Source: Vespa crabro (taxonomy: Eukaryota; Arthropoda; Insecta; Hymenoptera; Vespidae). From it: a stretch of 64,000 nucleotides of DNA. Location of the stretch: positions 3,500,001 to 3,564,000 of the forward strand of contig NC_060961.1 in assembly GCF_910589235.1 (NCBI RefSeq), given 5' to 3'. Shown piece by piece: positions 40,697 through 49,568 of this stretch; within the stretch, counting starts at the first letter, position 1; every line of letters starts with the position of its first letter. Under the pieces are notes generated by a model that worked only from the letters and a program-made list of their open reading frames with translations, made no database searches and was not told the origin of the DNA. Made by a program: the position numbers and the translations under genes.

Positions 40697-40738
40697 TACA
40701 AACGTATTATTACAGATAAAAGATAATTCCCTTACGTA

Positions 40739-40766
<28 letters not shown>
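40739..40766. repeat. (TA)n microsatellite
   Basis: Pure AT alternation of 28 bp lying between the two MITE-like copies. Confidence 0.95.
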
Positions 40767-40770
<4 letters not shown>

Positions 40771-40959
40771 CAAAGAGCTACGAAGCTTGTTGACTTCTTG
40801 TTTTTTGAAGAAATCTATCTGAGTGATTGACTATACAAGGCACAGATATCCACGTCAGTGTAGGCGTGTACTGAAAGAAGAAGCTTCAACTGTTTTAACA
40901 CGAACGTGAAGTAGCGCTACTGCGCCTTCATAAATTAAAAGAAAAACAAGATTTATGGC

Positions 40960-41238
40960 ATGAATTCTCATGGAGACAATTTTTATCTGATTTTAATGAT
41001 CAATGGCTCATTCAAAAACTAAAGATTTTTTGCACGAGATTATCGTTTCCGATTTTCAAATCAGATTTTTATTTGTGTGAAAATTACTTTATTACTTATT
41101 ATTTATTTTTAAACATTATCATGAAAAAGAAAATAATATATTTCAGAATTCGGAAACAATAATTTCGTGTAAAAAATCTTAATCCTTCGAATTATCACTA
41201 AAATCGTATAAAAATTGTGATCTTATATGAGAATTCAT
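40960..41238. mobile_element. MITE-like palindromic element, copy II
   Basis: The outer ends are ATGAATTCTCAT at 40960 and its reverse complement ending at 41238. Homology between the two arms runs about 100 bp inward: both carry, in order, ACAATTTTTAT, CGATTTTA/TGATTTTA, AAGATTTTTT, CACGA and TTATYGTTTCCGA. An unmatched AT-rich spacer of about 80 bp lies between them. The structure is read directly; the call as a non-autonomous foldback/MITE element is inference. There is no obvious target-site duplication. Confidence 0.65.
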
Positions 41239-41410
41239 AAAGTAAATTCTTAAAAACGTGTGTAAAAAAAAAAAATACAATTACAGATAAAAGTATCGCT
41301 TATCTGTAAATCACTTATAAACAAACAATATTTAAATATGCGATTAAAGAAACAGATACCTTATATCAGAAAAAAATACATACATGTATAATGTTATATC
41401 GGTAAATATC

Positions 41411-41625
41411 TACAGGGTGATCCATTTTTAAATATAAAAATTTTTAAATATAAAATTGATTTAAATGCAAAATGAACTTTTAACATAATCATTGGTTCTA
41501 CATTTTTAAAGAAAGTCTTGAAATTGTTTTTAAGAATATTTACATCAAACGTTATAAAGTCTATAATAACGTCAGATATACTAAGTAGAAGATGTAATAT
41601 AATGCCTCAAATGAATCACCCTATA
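41411..41625. mobile_element. MITE-like element with short terminal inverted repeats
   Basis: The left end TACAGGGTGATCCATTT (41411-41427) and the right end, whose reverse complement is TATAGGGTGATTCATTT (41609-41625), match at 15 of 17 positions. The 215-bp element has no coding capacity. TA at each border would fit a TA target-site preference. It lies about 250 bp upstream of the MTHFD1 start codon, so it probably abuts the promoter. I cannot name the superfamily with certainty. Confidence 0.55.
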
Positions 41626-41639
41626 TATATATATCCATT

Positions 41640-41872
41640 CATTTACACAGAGACTGCTTCTAAAAGCCGGTTGCAGACACAACGGCGTTCATTCTACTAC
41701 ATTCACTCATTTACATACATATACGAATTTATAACTGCGCGTGCATAATCAAGAAATCAACTACTATAGCAAGTACCTCTCGACGAATGAAATCGTATTA
41801 ATCGAAGAAACGAAGACGAAAAGTTTTTAAGTTTTCATTGTTGTTGAATTTTGCAGTTTTTTTAAACGAGTC
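41640..41872 (+). promoter_or_regulatory. probable MTHFD1 promoter and 5' UTR region
   Basis: About 230 bp between the right end of a MITE-like element (41625) and the MTHFD1 start codon (41873). It has no TATA box at a convincing position. A pyrimidine-rich stretch ending in TTGCAG at 41851-41856 looks like a 3' splice acceptor, so the 5' UTR may include an upstream non-coding exon. The start at 41873 is chosen because it gives the conserved short N-terminus that leads straight into the dehydrogenase fold. The promoter role is inferred from position only. Confidence 0.35.
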
Positions 41873-44800
41873 ATGTCTACATGCGAGGACATCCGAGGAG
41901 TTATACTCTCTGGCACACAATTAGCAAAGTAAGTTATAAATCTTATCCACTTGTATTTTCTTTTTTCTTTCTTCTTCTTTTTTTCTTTTTTTTTTTTCTT
42001 TTTTACTAACCAAACGGACAGACATACATCTTTTTAACAAGTAGCATATTTGTATGTTCTATTTCGCATTTAATATGTTTTAATGTTCATGCATAATGAT
42101 GGAATACATAACGATAATTAATTTATTTATTTCATTTGGCTATTACTTGATTAATTTGATCTAAAACTATGAAAAGTTATTCGTGTACTTTGCTCAAGGT
42201 CAAAATAATTAAGATATGTTATGAGAAACATATGAACTAACCTGTCTTACGGGTTACTGCCTTCTCGTGTTTTGTAAAATTTAAGGTTATGGTGTTTTAC
42301 AAAGGCGGGAAAAAAAACAAAATGGATTTTATTTTATCAAATTCAAATATCATTTCGAATATCATCATCATCTGTAATTATTTTAATAATCCCACATGAA
42401 CACAGAATATATATGTTTATTATATAATAAATTATTTTTCTTCATGGAAGCTTTATCTTACAGAGAAATTCGTGCATCCTTGGCACAAGATGTAACAGAT
42501 CTAAAGACAAAGCTACCAGACTTTACACCTAGTTTGGCTATTGTCCAAGTCGGCGGTAGACAAGATTCTAATGTTTACATACGAATGAAAATCAAAGCGG
42601 CTACAGACATTGGCATAAATGTACAACACGTTAAACTTCCAAACACTATAACGGAAACTGAACTGATCAACGTAGTGAACAAATTAAACAATGATTCTAA
42701 AACTCACGGTATCATCGTTCAAATGCCGCTCGATACTGTTAATGAAATTAATTCTCATTTAATTACGAATACAGTGTCTCCTTCTAAAGATGTTGACGGG
42801 TAAATTGATATTTTTATTTTGCACAAATCTAATATAAGTTAAACAATTTAAAGAATATAAATTTATCGATTTCTAATTCGTTTGATTTAAAAATCTATAC
42901 GATTAATAAATTTAATGGAATATTCAATAATTTACTACTTTCATTCTTATCTCAAAATGCAATTGTCGAAATTTAAAATCAATATCATTATTTGACCCAA
43001 AACCAATACGTCATCATCGTTACTTCTAGAAACAATAAATATTTCGTTATCGTACTAGCTGTAGATAAAATTTTTTTCATATCAATTTATAAGAAATATA
43101 TTTTACGAAACTCATTGAAAACAGTACGGTTTTATACATTTATATAAAAGTCAATACAATCGGCATGCCCTTTGACATGAAATGACGTAAAATATGAGAT
43201 AAAAAGAATAAAATATCATCTCGCATGGAAAGAAGAATATTTTTTTATAGATCTATGATCTTACACATTTTCTCATAATAACAAAAATGTCGATCATATG
43301 TACGATATTAAATGTAATTGAAAGAATTACCGAAATAATCTACAAATCTTAATTTTAATCATGATATTTAGAATCGATATTTTTATCGTGTTAACGATAA
43401 TTTAAAACATTTTAAACAGTTTAATACAAAAATAATTTTGAAAAATTATAAAATATACATATGTACGTATATAACATAACATACGTAGCAATAAATTGTT
43501 ATTACTACGTATATGTATTATATATACGTATATATAATATAATGTAATATATTACGAAATGTCTATTTTTCAGTCTCAATACGATTAACGAAGGAAAAGT
43601 TACAATCGGTGATATGTCAGGATTTATACCATGCACGCCTAATGGATGTATGGAGCTCATTAAAAAGTAATTAAAAATGTAATTCTAAGAAAATTGTATA
43701 AAACTGCTTTAACGTTTTTAAACTCAATAATATATTGTAGAAGTGGTGTACCAATTGTCGGTGCTCAAGCCGTAGTTTTGGGTAGAAGTAAAATTGTAGG
43801 TACACCGGTAGCTGAATTATTAAAATGGCACAATGCTACAGTGACGATATGTCATTCAAAAACGAAAAATCTTCCAGAAATAGTAAGTAGTTTTTCGAGC
43901 AAGAAATTTGTAAATGAATTTTTTCAAAATGATATGAAAATAAATATCAATTACGATTGTTTCTCAATTTAATCAATTTCTGAGGTCTCTCAAGCCGATA
44001 TCTTGATCGTGGCTATCGGTAAGCCAGAATTCGTCAAAGGGAGCTGGATAAAATCAGGCGCTGTCGTAATCGATTGTGGCATCAATTCTATTCCGGGTAA
44101 GATAAAAGGAAAAAGTTCTTAATTGCTTATATATTTAATTTAATAATGAAAAATACCTCAAATCGATAATATCGATATATATATATATATAATAATAAAG
44201 TAAATTTGTAAAATCTTGTAATGTGTATATTCAAGGCGTTAAAAAATATTTCGAAATAGTCTTCGATAAAAATCTCATCAAATTCAATTAACACATATGA
44301 TAAGAATAGTTATATTTCGAGAGATATATTCTTACATCAAATTTAATACATGTTTTCCAGATTCTGGAAAAAAAAGCGGTGAGCGTTTAGTAGGCGATGT
44401 TGATTACGAGGAAGCTTCGAAAGTAGCTTCATATATTACGCCAGTTCCTGGTGGTGTCGGCCCTATGACGGTAGCCATGCTGATGAAGAATACAGTGACT
44501 TCGGCCAAAAAAGCAGCTGAAAATCTTCTTAATGTCGATTGGAAACTAAGAATTTTAAAGATTAATCCACAGAGACCAGTTCCAAGTGATATAGCTATTT
44601 CTAGAAGTCAGACATATAAACCTATTGTCAGTTTAGCTGAAGAAATCGGTCTATTACCAAATGAGCTAAGTCCTTATGGAGACAATAAGGGTAAAATAAG
44701 TCTAAATGTTCTAAAGAGACTGAAGAATCAACAGAATGGAAAATTCGTGGTCGTCGCTGGTATTACGCCAACACCTCTCGGTGAAGGTAAAAGTACGACG

Positions 44801-46991
44801 GCTCTTGGATTAGTGCAAGCTCTCTCAGCGCATAAAGGAACAAATTCTTTTGTTACGTTAAGACAGCCTAGCCAAGGTCCTACTTTCGGAGTTAAAGGAG
44901 GAGCTGCTGGTGGTGGATATGCACAAGTATGTACAAAAATAAAATTATAAAATTTTAAATCTAATTATTATAATGATATATGTTCATATTTTTTTTCCTT
45001 TCTAGGTAATTCCTATGGAAGAATTCAATCTTCACTTAACCGGAGACATCCATGCTATAACCGCGGCAAATAATCTTTTAGCAGCCCAAATCGATGCTCG
45101 ATACTTCCATGAATCCACTCAAAGTGACAAGGCCCTTTATGATAGATTGGTACCTACGATGAAAGGTGTTCGAAAATTCTCCAAAATTCAATTAAGGCGT
45201 CTGCAAAAACTTGGGATCACAAAAACCGATCCAAACTCCTTGACGGAAGAAGAACAACGCAAGTTCGTACGATTGGACATCGATCCACATAATATTACGT
45301 GGACAAGAGGTACATGCAATAAGAAAAATAAAATTAATTATCTTAATGTCAGTTGAACAAGTATACTCTCATTAAGACTTATCCTCTTTTGCAGTGGTTG
45401 ATATAAATGATCGTTTCCTACGTAAAATAACTATTGGTCAAAGTTCGACTGAAAAAAATAAGACGAGAGAGACTTCTTTCAAAATTTCTGTTTCTTCTGA
45501 GATAATGGCGATACTTGCTTTAGCTGCTAACGTCGAAGATTTGAAACAAAGATTGGGCAATATAGTAATTGGATTCAATAAGAATGGTGAACCTTTAACT
45601 GCTGAAGATTTGGTTCGTATTTAATTAACGATATTATAAGTTTAGATATTTTTATCTATTTACATTTATTCTTTACTTACTTTTATCAATTTAATAGGGC
45701 ATGACTGGTGCGATGGCTATCCTTCTGAAAGATGCGATCGAACCAACGCTAATGCAATCTTTAGAAGGTACACCTGTAATGGTTCATGCTGGTCCCTTCG
45801 CTAATATCGCACACGGTTGTTCCTCGATAATAGCAGATACTATTGCATTAAAACTAGTTGGACCAAATGGTATTGTAGTGACAGAAGCTGGATTTGGTTC
45901 CGATATAGGCATGGAGAAGTTCTTTGACATTAAATGTAGAACATCTGGACTCGTGCCGAATGCTGTCGTTCTTGTTGCAACTGTTAGAGCCTTGAAAATG
46001 CATGGTGGTGGTCCATTAGTAACCCCAGGTGCGGCTCTAAAAAAGGAATACATTGAAGAAAATATCGAACTTGTTAGAAAAGGTCTTCCAAATCTTCAAA
46101 AACATATCAGCAATGGCCTGAAATTTGGAGTACCCGTTGTTGTAGCTATAAATTCATACACGTAAATATTTCATTCTGCATTAAGTATATCTGAAATCCA
46201 TAATCAATTTTTTTTTTTTTTTTTTTTTAAATTGCTTGAATACATTTTTCCTATTGCAACCAAAATAAATATTTATTATTCTACTAGCACTGATACAGAA
46301 GCTGAACTACAGCTCATCAAAGAAGTGGCATTGGAGAGTGGTGCAGCAGACACAGTGATTTGCACTCATTGGGCTGACGGTGGATCAGGTGCAATAGCTT
46401 TGGCAGATGCAGTTATCGCTGCAACGAAAAAACCAAGTAACTTTAAACCATTGTATAGTCTGGATCTCAGTATTGAGGAGAAGATAAACGTCATTGCTAA
46501 AGAAATGTATGGTGCTGGAGAAGTTATTCTAGCAGACAAAGTAAGTAAATTTAAATGATGAAATACTTTGAATATTCTATATATATTTGAAATACTAGCA
46601 TATACACAGCAATAATACATTTTTACTTATTTTTTGAATCTTAGGTAAAAGAAAAAATTAAAGTATATAACACATTAGGTTATGATAAATATCCTATATG
46701 TATGGCAAAAACATCTAACTCTCTAACAGGAGATCCATCCATCAAAGGTGCCCCAACAGGTTTTAAACTTGATATTAATGATATATTTGTAGCCGTTGGC
46801 GCTAAATTTGTCGTAGCATCTGTTGGAGAGGTAAGATTTTCAATTATAAATTGAAAAATTTCTTACATGTATGTCACGAACGACGTTTTTATAAATTGCA
46901 GATCATGATGATGCCAGGTCTTTCTACTAGGCCAAGTATTTATGATATGGATTGGAATAGTGAAACGAATGAGATAGAAGGATTATTTTAA
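41873..46991 (+). CDS. MTHFD1: C-1-tetrahydrofolate synthase, cytoplasmic (trifunctional MTHFD1)
   Basis: Trifunctional folate enzyme: methylenetetrahydrofolate dehydrogenase, methenyltetrahydrofolate cyclohydrolase and formyltetrahydrofolate synthetase, supplying one-carbon units for purine, thymidylate and methionine synthesis in the cytosol. Coding exons (all joins in frame): 41873-41928, 42464-42799, 43574-43666, 43741-43882, 43985-44096, 44361-44926, 45006-45309, 45395-45612, 45698-46161, 46288-46540, 46645-46830, 46902-46991. This gives 2820 nt, 939 aa, matching the usual ~935 aa. The dehydrogenase/cyclohydrolase domain is residues ~1-300, with the catalytic YxxxK (Y57, K61) and PGGVGPMT (276-283). 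The synthetase domain is ~310-939, with the nucleotide-binding TPLGEGKST (384-392) and a C-terminal GLF. The N-terminus has no mitochondrial presequence, so it is the cytosolic form. The donor after exon 8 (GTTCGT) is weak. Intron 2 (774 bp) holds an AT-rich hairpin and intron 9 a ~21-T run. Drosophila ortholog: pug. Confidence 0.97.
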
Positions 46992-47167
46992 ATATAAACT
47001 CTTTTCATATTATTGCCACATAATAACAATAATTTTATCTATTTATATTTTTCATACTCCATGTACTTTATGTATGTTCCATATGAAATATTAATCTCAT
47101 AAATAACTAATAAGAATGTATTAGTAAGTTAATTATAAAATCAATATTTCGTAATTCTGTGATTAAT

Positions 47168-48340
47168 TTATTTAACTTTAGTAATAGCTCTAAACTTTGC
47201 TGATCTAACTCTTGGATTTTTATTGACTTCTTCAGATGATGGTGTCAATACATGCTTATGCATCATTTTCCATGGTGACATGACTATATCATTTAATTCG
47301 TCAATGCAAAAACTCTTATTATAATTTAAATATTTTAATGGTGTAACATTTGCCACAAAATCTGTTATATTTCCTGTCATGTGTCTTTTAACAACAATAT
47401 CTTCCAATGAATGGAAAGATATTGTTATCAAACAACCACCAATTTTTAAGTAATTTTGTGCAAGCACCATGCCATGATTGATTTCATTCAATTCATTGTT
47501 TACAAAAATTCTAAAAGCTTGAAACGTTTTTGTCGCACAATGTGAGAATCTACCTAATTGATCTTTTCTGATTTCATTATTGAGTACAGATTCAACAAGC
47601 TGTGCCAATTCTTTTGTTGTTTCCAATTTTTTATACATATATCTTGCTTCGATAAGCGCACGTGCTATCTTTCTTGCCTTCTTTTCTTGTCCATAAATTT
47701 TCAATATACGATACAAATCTATCTCATCCGCTCTTTCTATTACATCAGCAGCAGTTGGATTTTCAGGATATCTATTACCATCCATTCTCATATCTAATGG
47801 TCCATTTTTTGACAAAGAAAAGCCTCTTTCTGCATTATCAAATTGCATTGATGAACATCCAAAATCAAACAAAAAACCATCAATACTATTCTTTTTAACT
47901 TTATGCTCGCTAAGTAATAATGGTAAATCTGAAAATTTTCCTAATAAAGGAATCATTTGTCCAGGATAGTTCTTTGATAAATCTTGTGCAATATTATATG
48001 CTATTGGATCTCTATCTAATGTAAAAATTTTTATATCAGGTGCTGATTTCAAAATTTGAGTAGTATGTCCTCCAGCACCAAAAGTCATATCTACATATAT
48101 TTTACCTGGAGATGGTTGTAAATATTGTAAAACTTCTTTGATCATTGCAGGTACATGTATATTATTATTTTTAATTACATCTTGTTCCTGTATATCTTGT
48201 TGTTGACTAAAATATCTTTTGTTTATTACATATTGTATATTAATTTTTGATAGATGATGAAACTGTACTCTTGTTTCATGATATAGTTTGTTGATACAAA
48301 AAGCTTGTAAATATAATAAATTAATTTTAAATTTAAGCAT
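47168..48340 (-). CDS. METTL15: mitochondrial 12S rRNA N4-cytidine methyltransferase METTL15 (RsmH family)
   Basis: SAM-dependent methyltransferase of the MraW/RsmH family; the animal member METTL15 makes m4C in mitochondrial 12S rRNA, needed for small mitoribosomal subunit assembly. Single uninterrupted exon, 390 aa. Family motifs in order: DMTFGAGGHT (84-93, SAM loop), LDRD (108-111), FDFGCSSMQFD (158-168), RGFS (172-175), PLDMRMD (181-187), KTFQAFRIFVNNEL (271-284) and SFHSLED (308-314). Residues 1-45 are basic and hydroxylated with almost no acidic residues, ending near KRYFS, as in a mitochondrial targeting peptide; this supports the start at 48340. An in-frame stop lies nine codons upstream, and the next Met (66) would remove the targeting region. 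The start ATG overlaps the UQCC2 stop codon by 8 nt, so it probably shares a transcript with UQCC2. Its 3' end faces the MTHFD1 3' end 176 bp away. Confidence 0.95.
   Translation of the reverse strand: MLKFKINLLYLQAFCINKLYHETRVQFHHLSKINIQYVINKRYFSQQQDIQEQDVIKNNNIHVPAMIKEVLQYLQPSPGKIYVDMTFGAGGHTTQILKSAPDIKIFTLDRDPIAYNIAQDLSKNYPGQMIPLLGKFSDLPLLLSEHKVKKNSIDGFLFDFGCSSMQFDNAERGFSLSKNGPLDMRMDGNRYPENPTAADVIERADEIDLYRILKIYGQEKKARKIARALIEARYMYKKLETTKELAQLVESVLNNEIRKDQLGRFSHCATKTFQAFRIFVNNELNEINHGMVLAQNYLKIGGCLITISFHSLEDIVVKRHMTGNITDFVANVTPLKYLNYNKSFCIDELNDIVMSPWKMMHKHVLTPSSEEVNKNPRVRSAKFRAITKVK
48333..48340 (-). other. overlapping stop/start of UQCC2 and METTL15 (ATGCTTAA)
   Basis: On the minus strand the eight bases ATGCTTAA contain the METTL15 start (ATG, 48340-48338) and end with the UQCC2 stop (TAA, 48335-48333), in different frames. 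The overlap is read directly from the sequence. In a shared mRNA, METTL15 would be reached by leaky scanning or termination-reinitiation. A possible splice acceptor inside UQCC2 exon 2 (pyrimidine run, then AG, exon starting about 48374) offers another way to make a METTL15-only mRNA. Confidence 0.9.
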
Positions 48341-48938
48341 TCTTACGTATATTTCGTATTTTGTTTATAAGCCTCTTAAGAAAAAATTTATTTTCTTCTT
48401 CCAAGTATTCTTTCATCTCTGGACTTAGTGCAATATTACATTGCTCTACTGTTAAGCCACTTGCAGTACTTGTAAGACTACGTTTATACATTTGTCCATA
48501 ATGATTTGAACTTATCCTTTTCAAACTTGCGTAATATCGGTCACACTGTTCTTGATCTATTGGAGTAGTAATATCACCTTTTGAGAAGATAAGTTTCACT
48601 TGATCACGAATATGTTGACTTAAATCTCTAAATAAAAAAATATATACAACATTTATATTATATGTAACAACAAAATTTAAGAAATATAAATACTTATTTA
48701 CATGAGAATTATAATTTTAATATTATACCTAACCTATCAGTATCTATATGAACCAAATGATTTGAATAATTGAATAGATATAAATTACATTTTTCTTATC
48801 AACATATATAAATATATATGTATATATATATATACAAATAAAAGATTTTTAATTTATATAAAATTACCTGCCAGGTTTTGATTTATCTAATGGCCAAGAT
48901 TCTAATAATTTCATAAAATTCTTATAGTTACCAGCCAT
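48333..48938 (-). CDS. UQCC2: ubiquinol-cytochrome c reductase complex assembly factor 2 (UQCC2)
   Basis: Mitochondrial matrix factor that works with UQCC1 to bind newly made cytochrome b and start complex III assembly (the yeast counterpart is Cbp6). Two coding exons on the minus strand: 48938-48868 (71 nt) and 48627-48333 (295 nt), joined in frame through an AGA codon to give 121 aa, against about 126 in vertebrates. The exon junction reads KPG-RDL. The N-terminal FMKLLESWPLDKSKPGRDL matches the family pattern F-L-K-L-x-E-x-W-P-[VL]-D-x-[ST]-K-x-G-R-D-L. A CDxxYxSL segment, the Y-x-x-x-Y repeat region and a C-terminal helical KKEY/EEENKF-type segment follow. The exon 1 donor (GTAATT) and exon 2 acceptor (TTTAG) are canonical. 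The stop overlaps the METTL15 start. The gene is head-to-head with IPO5, 630 bp between start codons. I recognised it by sequence pattern from memory, not by a search. Confidence 0.9.
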
Positions 48939-49568
48939 GTTTTAACTTGCATAATAGCAATTCTCAATAATCCGTTCTTTCTTTCATGTATATGTATTAT
49001 TACTTATAGGTTACAAAATTATAATTCAACCAGTATAATTGAGTAATATATTTTGATGCCGTATGAGACAGATTGGTAAAAACTTACATTTTTTTTCAAT
49101 AAAATATCATATTACATATATTGATCGACCAATTGTTACTATTTACGTTTTATCTTTTACTTATAATTGGTACATTAAAATGCAACAACACGAATTTTCC
49201 AATCACAGATAATATAACTAGTCATGTTTTTACTCGATATTAAAGTACTCAATAGTACCAATCTAATAAATAAAATGTTGAGCGTGTAGTCACATTTTCG
49301 ACTCCCTAACATTATATATTTTCATAAATGATTATAAATTAATATAAAATTACCATTGGAAATCTTATACTTTCATGTATAAAAAAAAGAAAAAAAGAAA
49401 AATGGAATAACTTGAAAATGATATACATGAAAAATCAAGTCTCCCAAGATGGAATCTAAATTTTCTAATGTTGGTAGAAAGAAGGGACATTTCTAACAGT
49501 CGATTTGGCACTTTCAAATGACGATCAAGTCATGTAAGCGTGCGTGGTGGTTCACTCGTTCGGCGACA
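48939..49568. promoter_or_regulatory. shared divergent promoter region of UQCC2/METTL15 and IPO5
   Basis: This 630-bp gap separates the UQCC2 start codon (minus strand) from the IPO5 start codon (plus strand). It is very AT-rich in the middle; short GC-richer segments sit next to IPO5 (about 49500-49568). No TATA box stands at a convincing distance. Near IPO5 there is an in-frame upstream ATG at 49518 and a minimal ATG-TAA start-stop at 49532-49537. Housekeeping gene pairs in insects often share such a gap; that role is inferred from geometry. Confidence 0.5.

Noticed and set aside
45784..46053. 89-codon minus-strand frame inside MTHFD1 exon 9
   Set aside because: Shadow frame opposite a strongly conserved synthetase exon.
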